From NCBI GenBank assembly GCA_002424545.1, contig DIKL01000076.1, positions 10,610 through 30,975 of the forward strand: a DNA stretch of 20,366 nucleotides, in the 5' to 3' direction. The position numbers were made by a program, and so were the translations under genes. The stretch's first letter is position 1, and every line of letters begins with the position of its first letter. A model generated the notes under the pieces. It made no database searches. It saw only the letters and a program-made list of their open reading frames with translations, and had not been told where the DNA came from. Source of the stretch: Syntrophaceae bacterium UBA5619 (GTDB lineage Bacteria; Desulfobacterota; Syntrophia; Syntrophales; UBA5619). Below, piece by piece: positions 7,562 to 15,011 of this stretch.

Positions 7562-8527
7562 ATGTCCAAGGAGACGGTATCGGGTTCACCCTATGACATC
7601 GTGATCATCGGCGGCGGGCCGGCGGGACTCACCGCGGGAATGTATGCCGCGCGGGCGGACATGCGGACGCTCGCGATCGAGGGCGCTTCGAACTTGAGCC
7701 AGATCACGGCGACCGATGTGATCGAAAACTATCCGGGAATCCCCGGCGGGGCCAACGGCTTCGAACTGATCGAGCGGTTCAAGACGCAGGCCGTCGGTTT
7801 CGGTCTGGAGACCGTCTCCGGCGACGTGACGGCGGTGACGCGGACCCGATTCGGCGACCGCGACGGATGGGAGATCGTCGCCGGCGAGCAGCGCTACGGG
7901 GCGCTTGCCGTGATCCTCGCCACCGGGGCGGCTTGGCGTCGACTGGGTGTTCCGGGCGAGGAGCGGTTCATTGGCCGCGGCGTTTCCTTCTGCGCCACCT
8001 GCGACGCGCCGCTCTTCCGGAACCGGGAGGTGGCGGTGGTCGGGGGAGGAGACACGGCGATCCAGGAGGCGATCTACCTCACCCGCTTCGCGAAAAAGGT
8101 TACGGTGATCCACCGGCGGGACCGGCTGCGGGCGACGGCGATTCTTCAGAAGAGGGCCCTTGCCAATGAGAAAATCGTCTTCGCGTGGAACGCCGTCGTC
8201 GACGCCATCGAAGGTCTCGACCTGATCCAGGAGGTTCGCCTGCGGGACGTGAAGACGGGTGAAAAGAGAATCCTTCCCGTCAGCGGCGTTTTTATTTTTG
8301 TCGGCCTCACCCCGAACACGACCCCCTTCCGGGAGCTGGTTTCGCTGGAAGGGAGCGGCTACGTCACCGTCGACGCGAACATGCAGACCTCGGTCCCCGG
8401 AATCTTCGCCTGCGGGGATTGCACCGCCAAGCGTCTCCGGCAGGTCGTCACCGCTTGCGGCGACGGGGCGACGGCCGCCTTTTCGGCCCAGCTCTACGTG
8501 GAGGAGTTGAAGGGAGAGGCCTACTGA
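7562..8527 (+). CDS. trxB: Thioredoxin reductase
   Basis: The 321-residue flavoprotein transfers electrons from NAD(P)H through FAD to a redox disulfide and on to thioredoxin. The FAD-binding motif IIGGGPAGLTAGMYAAR is at residues 15-31. The active-site CATC (Cys144 and Cys147) sits in GVSFCATCDAPLF, followed by the NAD(P)H-binding VAVVGGGDTAIQEA and the second FAD motif GIFACGDC near the C-terminus. The nucleotide-binding tract VIHRRDRLRA resembles NADPH-type enzymes. Length and domain order are those of low-molecular-weight bacterial TrxB. AAAGGAG lies 10 nt upstream of the ATG. It is the first gene of a plus-strand operon; the next ATG (lgt) begins one base after its TGA. Its position beside a CoA-disulfide-reductase homologue points to a thiol-redox unit. 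Confidence 0.95.
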   Translation: MSKETVSGSPYDIVIIGGGPAGLTAGMYAARADMRTLAIEGASNLSQITATDVIENYPGIPGGANGFELIERFKTQAVGFGLETVSGDVTAVTRTRFGDRDGWEIVAGEQRYGALAVILATGAAWRRLGVPGEERFIGRGVSFCATCDAPLFRNREVAVVGGGDTAIQEAIYLTRFAKKVTVIHRRDRLRATAILQKRALANEKIVFAWNAVVDAIEGLDLIQEVRLRDVKTGEKRILPVSGVFIFVGLTPNTTPFRELVSLEGSGYVTVDANMQTSVPGIFACGDCTAKRLRQVVTACGDGATAAFSAQLYVEELKGEAY

Positions 8528-8528
8528 T

Positions 8529-9386
8529 ATGGAAACATGGATCGCCGCCTGGCAAAATCTTCCGGCGCACCTGAGCCCCTACCTCTTCGAGATCGGCTCC
8601 TTCCAACTGCGCTGGTACAGCCTGATGTATCTGGCGGCCTTTGCGTGCATCTACCTCCTCGTGATGCACCGGATCAGGCGGGAGAACTTGCCTTACACAG
8701 CGGAGACCATCCAGGACTACTTCGTTTGGGCGATCCTCGGGGTGATCCTCGGCGGCCGCCTGGGCTACGTCTTCTTCTACAACCTCGACTACTACCTCGG
8801 GCATCCGCTGGAGATCCTCTTCCCGTTTCAATTCAGCGGCGGTTTCCACTTTGTGGGGATCAGCGGGATGTCCTACCACGGGGGCGCGATCGCCGTCCTG
8901 CTGGCCACGCTGATCTTCTGCCGCCGGCGCGGGATCGATTTCTGGCGATTCGCCGACCTGTTCAGCTCGGCGATCCCGCTCGGCTACACCTTCGGCAGGA
9001 TCGGCAACTTCATCAACGGCGAACTCTACGGCCGGGCGACGGACGTTCCCTGGGGAATGCTCTTTCCTCTGGATCCGACCCGCTTGCTCCGCCACCCCTC
9101 GCAGCTCTACGAGGCCTTCTTCGAGGGGGTTGTGCTGTTTGTCGTCCTCTGGACCATCCGGAAGCGATTTTCGTTTACCGGCGCGCTCTTTGCCGTCTAC
9201 ATCCTGGGCTACGGCGTCGTCCGCTTCTTCATCGAGTTTTTCCGCGAGCCTGATGTCCAGTTGGGGTTTGTTCTGGGTCCGTTCAGCATGGGGCAGCTCC
9301 TCTGCCTGCTGATGATCGCGGCCGGCGCGATGATCTTCGTCATCCGCCGGGAACAGGGGAAAAGCAGCGGCGCCGACGAATCCTAA
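8529..9386 (+). CDS. lgt: Prolipoprotein diacylglyceryl transferase
   Basis: Lgt transfers the diacylglyceryl group from phosphatidylglycerol to the lipobox cysteine of prolipoproteins in the inner membrane. The 285-residue product has about seven hydrophobic segments. It carries the family signature GRIGNFINGELYGR (about residues 158-171), the essential YHGGAIAVLLA stretch after the second or third helix, and HPSQLYEAFFEG. The basic, soluble C-terminal tail (IRREQGKSSGADES) is expected to be cytoplasmic. It starts one nucleotide after the trxB stop, so it is probably translationally coupled, with a 29-nt gap to the next gene. Its place between two thiol-redox enzymes is unusual as a functional grouping; no role in redox is implied by the sequence itself. 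Confidence 0.95.
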   Translation: METWIAAWQNLPAHLSPYLFEIGSFQLRWYSLMYLAAFACIYLLVMHRIRRENLPYTAETIQDYFVWAILGVILGGRLGYVFFYNLDYYLGHPLEILFPFQFSGGFHFVGISGMSYHGGAIAVLLATLIFCRRRGIDFWRFADLFSSAIPLGYTFGRIGNFINGELYGRATDVPWGMLFPLDPTRLLRHPSQLYEAFFEGVVLFVVLWTIRKRFSFTGALFAVYILGYGVVRFFIEFFREPDVQLGFVLGPFSMGQLLCLLMIAAGAMIFVIRREQGKSSGADES

Positions 9387-9415
9387 CTCTCTCGGTTTGA
9401 AGAAAGGAATTCCAT

Positions 9416-10750
9416 ATGGGAAAGAAAGTTGTGATCATCGGGGCGGGGGCCGCGGGAGGCTCCGCGGCGGCGGAAGCGCGGCGGGGAGACCCGTCGCTTG
9501 CGATCACGCTGATCGAACAGCGTTCCGAGGTGTCGGTGGCCGCCTGACCGATGCCCTATTACATCGGTGATGTAATCAAGGATGAAAAGAGGCTGATTGC
9601 ACGGACGCCGGAGAAATTCCGGGAGACGGGGGTGGAAGTCCGGATCGACGCGCGTGTCGAGGAGGTCGACGAAAATACAGGCGAGGTCCGTATCGCCGAC
9701 GGGGAACGGCTTCCCTACGATGTTCTCGTGCTGGGAACCGGGACGACGCCGCTGATGCCGGGAATTCCCGGGGAGGACCTCGAGGGGGTCTTCACGCTGA
9801 AGAAGTTCACGGACGCAGTCCGGATCAAGGCCTGGCTTCGCGAGTTTCCCTGCCGCAAGGCGATCATTGTCGGTGCCGGGTTCATCGGAATGGAGATGGC
9901 CGAGGCGTTGCGTAATCTCGATATCGAGACGCGGATCCTCCATCGGGGGAGGCTCCCCGTGAACCGCTGGGATCCGGAGTTTTCGCAAATCGTTCTGGAG
10001 GAGCTCCGTCGGCATGACGTCGATTTCGTTACGGACGCGGAGATCCGGGCCGTGGAGAAGGGCAAGAACCACCGCCTCCGTTTGGTTACGAACCATGGGG
10101 AGGCGGAAGCGGACATGATCCTGATGGCCGTCGGGGTCCGGCCCGATGTCGCGCTGGCGAAACAGATCGGGCTGCCGTTGGGGAAGAGTGGCGCGATCGG
10201 GGTCAACTTTTCCCAGCGGACGGTGCGGGAAAACATTTACGCCGTGGGCGATTGCGCCGAGTCCTTCCACCGGGTGAGCGGCCGCTGGGTGAACATCCCG
10301 CTGGGCGACATCGCCAACAAACAGGGGCGCGTGGCCGGACGGAACATCGGCGGGGGAACGATGATCTTTCCCGGGATTGTCGGGGCGCAGTCCTTCAAGG
10401 TTTTTGATCTGGAGGTGGCGGCGACGGGGCTCAGCGAATGGGAGGCCGCTGAGGCGGGCTTTTCACCCGCTGGCGTTCTGATCTGGGGGAACGCCATCGC
10501 CGGTTCGATGCCGGGCAACAGCAAACTGGGGCTCAAACTCATCGCCGACCGGGCGACGGGAAGACTTCTGGGGGCTCAGGCGGTTGGCACGGCGGGGGCG
10601 GTGAGTCGGATCAACACCCTCTCGGCGGCCCTCTGGGCGGGCCTGACCCTGGACGATGTCGGCTGGCTCGACCTGGCCTATGCCCCGCCGTTCAGCGGTT
10701 CCTGGGATCTGATCCACGTGACCGCCCAGACACTGAAAAGGCAGATTTGA
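9416..10750 (+). CDS. Candidate selenoprotein: CoA-disulfide reductase/NADH oxidase-like flavoenzyme with Sec at catalytic position (UGA 9545-9547)
   Basis: Starting at ATG 9416 (AAAGGA just upstream), the frame reads MGKKVVIIGAGAAGGSAAAE, an FAD-binding Rossmann motif, for 43 codons. It then meets TGA and continues in the same frame PMPYYIGDVIKDEKRLIART to a TGA at 10748-10750, giving 444 residues in all. From memory, S. aureus CoA-disulfide reductase reads MSFANCALPYVIGEV with catalytic Cys43 at the same spot, ten residues after the conserved glutamate. Here UGA codon 44 replaces exactly that cysteine. The rest of the protein is intact: NAD-binding IIVGAGFIGMEMAEALRNLD, the second FAD motif NIYAVGDCAE, and the C-terminal AYAPPFSGSWDLIHV with the conserved tyrosine. 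A SECIS-like hairpin follows the UGA. The normal reaction is NAD(P)H-dependent reduction of CoA disulfide, persulfide or oxygen. A pseudogene from a single nonsense mutation remains possible, but is less likely given the precise site and intact downstream frame. Confidence 0.85.
9548..9576 (+). promoter_or_regulatory. Candidate bacterial SECIS element
   Basis: Immediately after the in-frame UGA, ATTACATC (9558-9565) and GATGTAAT (9569-9576) form a perfect 8-bp stem closed by the loop GGT (9566-9568). The loop begins 19 nt after the UGA, the same distance at which I count the GGU of the E. coli fdhF SECIS. The guanines at the first loop positions fit the SelB-recognition requirement known for bacterial SECIS elements. 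An alternative, competing hairpin exists: ACCGATG (9547-9553) with CATCGGT (9562-9568). Structure is inferred by eye, without energy calculation. Confidence 0.7.
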
Positions 10751-10803
10751 AGAAGAGAGACAGATAGGCAGGGAAGGTCACAGGGATTCACCCACTTTCG
10801 TCG

Positions 10804-10843
10804 AAAAAAGAGGCGCCCCGGTTTCCGGCGGCGCCTCTTTTTT
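10804..10843. terminator. Bidirectional rho-independent terminator
   Basis: AAAAAAGAGGCGCC (10804-10817) pairs perfectly over 14 bp with GGCGCCTCTTTTTT (10830-10843), and an inner CCGG/CCGG pair extends the stem. There are T runs on the 3' side of both strands. It separates the convergent flavoprotein and tctC genes and can serve both operons. Confidence 0.93.
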
Positions 10844-10863
10844 GCGATGTCAATCAGCGCGCA

Positions 10864-11844
10864 TCAGATCTTGATGCCCAATTCCTGGATCAGGTCGCCG
10901 TAGTCCTTGTAGGCCTTCGGTATGAATGCGGCCCAATCCTTCGTGTTGAGGTAATCGACCGGCTGGCCGAGCGCGGTCATGGTTTTGATGAAATCCTTGT
11001 CCTCACAGACCTTCTTGAGGGTCGATTCGAGATAGGCGATGATCTCGGGCGGCGTTCCGGCCGGGACGGCGACACCTTTCACCGATCCCCAGGTGGAAAC
11101 GTTGATCCCCTGCTCCTTGAGGGTCGGGACATTCGGCAGGGCGCCGTCGCGTTTGTCGAGGGCCACGCCGATCGGGCGGAAGCGGCCCGATTTGATGTGC
11201 GGCATCACCTCGGAGGGATGGCCGCCGCCGATCACGAGATGACCGCCGGCCAGGGCCGTGACCGCATCGGCGCCGCCGGTGAAGGGCACGGTCGTGATCG
11301 CTACACCGGCCCGCTTCGAGATGGCCCTCATGACCAGATCCACGGCGCCGGCCGCGGTGGAGACGGCCGCGGTGATCTTGTTCCCTTTGGCCCCCCAGTC
11401 GAGCACATCCTTCATCGTTTTGAACTGGGATTTTCCGCTGACGTTGACCACGACCGAATGGATGGAGAGTCTTGCGACCGGGGCGAGATCCTTCATGTGA
11501 TCGTAGGGCATTTTCTGCAGGTGCGGCATGACCAGGTCACAGCCGGAACCGTATGCGAACAAGACGGTGTAGCCGTCCGGCTTGGCGCGGATGACATATT
11601 CGGTTCCCAGAACGCCGCCGGCGCCCGGCTTGTCGACGATCAACAGCGGCTGCGGGCTGTACTTCGTCCAGACCTTTTCCACGGTACGTGCCAGAACATC
11701 GCTGGAGCCGCCGGCTGCATAGGGAACGATAACCTGGATCGGTTTCGTCGGGTATTTCTCCGCGCCGAAGCACAGACCGCAGACCGTCAGCATGGCGATC
11801 ATGGTCAGCGCCAGAAACAGGGTGACTTTACGCAGATGGTTCAT
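10864..11844 (-). CDS. TTT transporter periplasmic substrate-binding protein, TctC family
   Basis: This 326-residue protein is the extracytoplasmic solute receptor of a tripartite tricarboxylate transporter (Bug/TctC family). An N-terminal signal peptide (basic MNHLRK, hydrophobic core to about residue 24, predicted cleavage after GLCFGA) precedes the mature start EKYPTKPIQVIVPYAAGGSS, where the P-Y-A-A-G-G-S loop contacts a ligand carboxylate. Further family hallmarks are VDKPGAGGVLGTEYV, KPDGYTVLFA and the late GVAVPAGTPPEIIAYLE. GGAGGT lies 5 nt before the ATG. It is the last gene of the minus-strand catabolic operon, separated from tctA by 124 nt that may hold a secondary promoter, and ends at the bidirectional terminator. 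The ligand is probably a carboxylic acid but cannot be named. Confidence 0.93.
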   Translation of the reverse strand: MNHLRKVTLFLALTMIAMLTVCGLCFGAEKYPTKPIQVIVPYAAGGSSDVLARTVEKVWTKYSPQPLLIVDKPGAGGVLGTEYVIRAKPDGYTVLFAYGSGCDLVMPHLQKMPYDHMKDLAPVARLSIHSVVVNVSGKSQFKTMKDVLDWGAKGNKITAAVSTAAGAVDLVMRAISKRAGVAITTVPFTGGADAVTALAGGHLVIGGGHPSEVMPHIKSGRFRPIGVALDKRDGALPNVPTLKEQGINVSTWGSVKGVAVPAGTPPEIIAYLESTLKKVCEDKDFIKTMTALGQPVDYLNTKDWAAFIPKAYKDYGDLIQELGIKI

Positions 11845-11883
11845 GTTGTACCTCCTTTTTGAATGGGTTTATGCCGTGAGCCA

Positions 11884-11911
11884 TTTATACCGTTTTTTGT
11901 AAAAAATGCAA
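11884..11911 (-). promoter_or_regulatory. Possible internal promoter before tctC
   Basis: On the minus strand TTGCAT (11906-11911; weak) and TATAAA (11884-11889; 5/6) are separated by 16 nt, in the 124-nt AT-rich gap between tctA and tctC. Solute receptors are often made in excess of the permease, which would suit an extra start here. The match is weak. Confidence 0.3.
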
Positions 11912-11968
11912 TCAGTCGATGGGAAGGCCGGATCCCAGGTCGGCGCGGCCGGTATCTTTTCCCGAAGG

Positions 11969-13459
11969 TCATCTTTTCATCATCTTCTTGAGGTAAAAGA
12001 ATAGCTGTCCCAGAACCAGCAGGACGAAAATGACGATCAGGGTTCCGGAGATCGGACGGGTGACGAAGATGGTGAGATCTCCTCCCGAAATGAGCAGGGA
12101 CTGCCGCAACGATCTTTCCACCATGGGGCCCAGGACGAAGGCCAGCGGCAGCGGGGCCGGGTCGAACTTCAGCTTCCGCATGCCATAGCCAAGGGCGGCG
12201 AAGAAGAGCATCGAATAGATGTCGAAGATCTGATTCTGGACGCTGTAGACGCCGATCACGGTGAACAGGACGATGACCGGGGCGAGGATCCCGTAGGGGA
12301 CGCGGAGCATCTGCACCCAGAGCCCGACGAGCGGGAGATTCAGAACCAGAAGCATTGCGTTTCCCAAATACATCGAGGCGATGACCCCCCAGAAGACATC
12401 CGGATGCTCCGCGACCAGGAAGGGTCCCGGCGTGATCCCCTGGATCATCAGGGCCGCAAAGATCATTGCGATTGCGGCGTTTCCCGGGATTCCCAGCGTG
12501 AGGAGCGGGATGAATGAGGAACTCGATGCGGCGTTGTTTGCCGACTCGGGTCCGGCGACCCCTTGAATGGCCCCTTCTCCGAACTCCTCAGGATGTTTGG
12601 AATATTTCTTTTCCACGGCATAGGAGGCGAGCGATGAGATGACGGAACCGCCGCCGGGGATGATCCCGATGAAGAACCCGATCACCGATCCCCGGAAGAT
12701 CGCCCACTTGGCATCGGCCCAATCCTTGAGGGTCGGGAAGAGTTTTCCGAGCTTCGTGGTGACGAGTTCCGTTTTCATCTTCGATTCAAGATTATAGAGG
12801 ATCTCGCCCAGGCCGAAGACCCCCATGGCCAGGGTCACGAAGTCGAACCCGCCTTGGAGGCCGGTGCTGCCGAAGGTGAAGCGGATCTTGCCGGAGATCG
12901 GGTCGAGGCCCACCATCGCCAGCAGGAGTCCGACGATGAGGATGATCAGCCCTTTGGTGATCGAGCCGCCGGAGAGGGTCACGGCGAGAAGAAGTCCCAG
13001 CGTCGTGAGGGCAAAATATTCGGGGGGACCGAAATCGAGAGCGAACTCGGCGAGCGGCGGGGCGAAGAAGGTCAGGCCGACGACGGCGACCGTTCCGGCG
13101 ATGAATGACCCGATCGCGGCGATCCCCAGGGCCGCCCCGGCCCGGCCCTTCTTGGCCATCTGGTAGCCGTCGATGCAGGTTACGACGGAGGCCGCTTCGC
13201 CCGGGAGGTTCAGGAGAATGGAGGTGGTGGAACCGCCGTACATCGCGCCGTAGTAGATGCCCGCCATCATGATGATCGCGGTCACCGGGGAGTCGATCAC
13301 GTAAGTCAGCGGCAGCAGAAGCGCGATTGTCGCCGCCGGACCCAAGCCGGGAAGGACGCCGATGGCCGTGCCGATGAGCGCTCCGAGGAAGCAGAACAGG
13401 ATGTTCGTTCCAGACAGAGCGATCGCAAAACCGTTGAACAGCCCGGCAAAGATATCCAT
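11969..13459 (-). CDS. TTT transporter large permease subunit, TctA family
   Basis: The 496-residue integral membrane protein is the large (about 12-helix) subunit of the tripartite tricarboxylate transporter. It shows the twin glycine-rich signatures of the family: GVLPGLGPAATIALLLPLTY near residues 33-52, and the related GIIPGGGSVISSLASYAVEK in the second half, followed by LTLGIPGNAAIAMI. These repeats reflect the internal duplication known for TctA. The segment YGGSTTSILLNLPGEAASV is also typical. AAAGGAG stands 9 nt before the ATG. The tctB stop is 13 nt upstream, so the two permease subunits are co-expressed. With TctB and TctC it should take up a carboxylate driven by an ion gradient. 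Confidence 0.95.
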   Translation of the reverse strand: MDIFAGLFNGFAIALSGTNILFCFLGALIGTAIGVLPGLGPAATIALLLPLTYVIDSPVTAIIMMAGIYYGAMYGGSTTSILLNLPGEAASVVTCIDGYQMAKKGRAGAALGIAAIGSFIAGTVAVVGLTFFAPPLAEFALDFGPPEYFALTTLGLLLAVTLSGGSITKGLIILIVGLLLAMVGLDPISGKIRFTFGSTGLQGGFDFVTLAMGVFGLGEILYNLESKMKTELVTTKLGKLFPTLKDWADAKWAIFRGSVIGFFIGIIPGGGSVISSLASYAVEKKYSKHPEEFGEGAIQGVAGPESANNAASSSSFIPLLTLGIPGNAAIAMIFAALMIQGITPGPFLVAEHPDVFWGVIASMYLGNAMLLVLNLPLVGLWVQMLRVPYGILAPVIVLFTVIGVYSVQNQIFDIYSMLFFAALGYGMRKLKFDPAPLPLAFVLGPMVERSLRQSLLISGGDLTIFVTRPISGTLIVIFVLLVLGQLFFYLKKMMKR

Positions 13460-13472
13460 GGAGTCAGCTCCT

Positions 13473-13928
13473 TTATCGGATAAAAAATTCCGGCGGGATC
13501 GGCACCTTCAAGAGATACACGAAAAGGGCGTACATCGCCAACGTTCCAAGGGCTGCAATGATCATCGTTTTTAACCACTTTTCGCGTTCGATGACCTTCT
13601 GCCAGGCGATCATAAAGACCAGCGTCGAGGTGATATAGCCGACGGATTCCATTGCCCAACCGTAAAGCGCCATGAGGACCAGGGCTAAAAGCGGTCGATG
13701 CCACAAGCGCTTTTTCTCCTCCCTCTCATGTGCCCGTTCTTTTGTGGACCGGAGGATCAATAGCCAGACGATGCCGAGAATGGATAGTCCCGCCCCGCAC
13801 AGAAACGGCAAAAGGCCGGCATCCGGCATATAAATCGTGCCGAGCTTCAGCGTGTGCCAGCCGTAAACCATGATCCACACGCCCCCCAGGGACGTGATGA
13901 TTGCCGCGATGCGCTCGGATTTTTTCAC
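13473..13928 (-). CDS. TTT transporter small permease subunit, TctB family
   Basis: This 151-residue protein has four hydrophobic segments, beginning IAAIITSLGGVWIMVYGW. It also has the short TctB-type pattern MPDAGLLPFLCGAGLSILGI, equivalent to the G-PG-FP pattern after the first helix of this poorly conserved family. A charged loop ERAHEREEKKRLWHR separates the halves. The GTG at 13928 (VKKSERIAA) is preferred because GAGGA lies about 9 nt upstream; a TTG at 13955 would add nine residues with no better ribosome binding site. It lies 105 nt after the dehydrogenase gene and 13 nt before tctA. The assignment rests on the hydrophobic profile and on context next to tctA. Confidence 0.85.
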   Translation of the reverse strand: MKKSERIAAIITSLGGVWIMVYGWHTLKLGTIYMPDAGLLPFLCGAGLSILGIVWLLILRSTKERAHEREEKKRLWHRPLLALVLMALYGWAMESVGYITSTLVFMIAWQKVIEREKWLKTMIIAALGTLAMYALFVYLLKVPIPPEFFIR

Positions 13929-14033
13929 GGTCGCGTTTCCTCGTTTACCGGTCAACAGGGAAGGGGTTCACTTCTTTCCCTTCGCCTCCCCCGCGGATAG
14001 CGGGACGGAGTCCCCCGTTTTGGATGGAGCGAA

Positions 14034-14999
14034 TTACCGTTTGAAAACGTCGGGATTGACGACGAACCGGGGCCGCTTCCCCGAGAGAAGGTCTACAATT
14101 CCCTCCGCCGCCCCGGTGGCCATCCGGATCACGCACTCCTCGGTCAGCGCCGCGCTGTGCGGCGAAAGAAGGATGTTCTCCAACGCAAAGAGCGGGTTGT
14201 CCTTCCGCGGTGGCTCGGGATCGTACACGTCGATGGCCGCAGCGGCAATGACACCCGACTTGAGCGCTTCGCAGAGCGCGTTTTCGTCGACGACCTCTCC
14301 CCGGGAGAAGTTCACCAGAAATGATGTGGGCTTCATCAAGCGGAGTTTCGCCTCGTTGACGAGGCTGCGGGTCTCCGGTGTCAGCGGCGTGTGGAGGGAA
14401 ACCACGTCCGCCTGCCGGAAGACATCGTCCAGCCGTGCGACGAGCGAAACGCCCAGCCGGCTCGCCGTTTCCGGCTGGATATAGGGATCGAAGGCAATCA
14501 CCTTCATGTTGTAGGCCGCCGCCGCGCGCCGGGCGACCATCGAACCGATCCTGCCGATTCCGACGAGGCCCAGGGTCTTGCCGTCGAGATCGACCGCCTT
14601 GTAGCTGTTCCGAATTTCCCATCGGCCGTCCCGTGTCGCCCGATCATAAACGGCCACGCGCTTGGCGAGCGCGCCGATGACCGTCAGGGCATGCTCGGCG
14701 ACCGACGTGGCATTGGCATCCGGGGTGTTGATGACCACGATTCCCTTTTCGGTTGCCGCCTGGATGTCGATGTTGTCGACGCCGACGCCGTGCCGGCCGA
14801 TCACTTTGAGGGTGTCGGCCGCCTCGATGATCTCCCGCGGGAAGGGGGCGGTCCGAACGATGACGCCTGCGACCCCCTTGATCTCTTTTACGACCGTCGC
14901 CACGGACGGATCGGAGGCCACACGGACATCGAATCTCTCATCAAACACCTGGACGCCCCGTTCGTGAATCGGTTGGACGATCAGGATCTTCAGCTTCAT
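14034..14999 (-). CDS. D-2-hydroxyacid dehydrogenase (phosphoglycerate dehydrogenase-like)
   Basis: The 321-residue NAD-dependent enzyme belongs to the D-isomer-specific 2-hydroxyacid dehydrogenase family. The NAD-binding motif GLVGIGRIGSMVARR covers residues 144-158, and the acidic residue binding the adenosine ribose is Asp171 in AFDPY. The catalytic triad is visible as Arg233 (NFSRGEVVDE), Glu262 (DVYDPEPP) and His281 (LSPHSAAL). The substrate-domain loop GRHGVGVDNIDI (68-79) resembles SerA. There is no C-terminal ACT domain, so a role in regulated serine biosynthesis is less likely than oxidation or reduction of a transported hydroxy/keto acid. It begins 12 nt after the DapA-family gene and precedes the TTT transporter genes, which supports a catabolic role. 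The substrate is not determined. Confidence 0.9.
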   Translation of the reverse strand: MKLKILIVQPIHERGVQVFDERFDVRVASDPSVATVVKEIKGVAGVIVRTAPFPREIIEAADTLKVIGRHGVGVDNIDIQAATEKGIVVINTPDANATSVAEHALTVIGALAKRVAVYDRATRDGRWEIRNSYKAVDLDGKTLGLVGIGRIGSMVARRAAAAYNMKVIAFDPYIQPETASRLGVSLVARLDDVFRQADVVSLHTPLTPETRSLVNEAKLRLMKPTSFLVNFSRGEVVDENALCEALKSGVIAAAAIDVYDPEPPRKDNPLFALENILLSPHSAALTEECVIRMATGAAEGIVDLLSGKRPRFVVNPDVFKR

Positions 15000-15011
15000 C
15001 TGGTCACCCCG

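Noticed and set aside
9408..9418. GAATTC next to CATATG, resembling an EcoRI-NdeI cloning junction
   Set aside because: The surrounding operon reads continuously from lgt to the flavoprotein with native-looking sequence, so the two sites are most likely chance.
9416..9547. Pseudogene by nonsense mutation
   Set aside because: The stop falls exactly on the catalytic Cys codon, no other lesion is present in 444 codons, and a SECIS-like hairpin follows. Kept as the main alternative, but not preferred.
9551..10750. Separate 399-aa oxidoreductase starting at ATG 9551
   Set aside because: This start lies directly after the in-frame TGA, has no ribosome binding site and removes the FAD-binding motif. 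The full frame from 9416 with UGA as Sec explains the sequence better.
13945..14622. 225-aa minus-strand frame over the hydroxyacid dehydrogenase
   Set aside because: Another frame of the same strand; the true dehydrogenase frame (14034-14999) has all catalytic residues.
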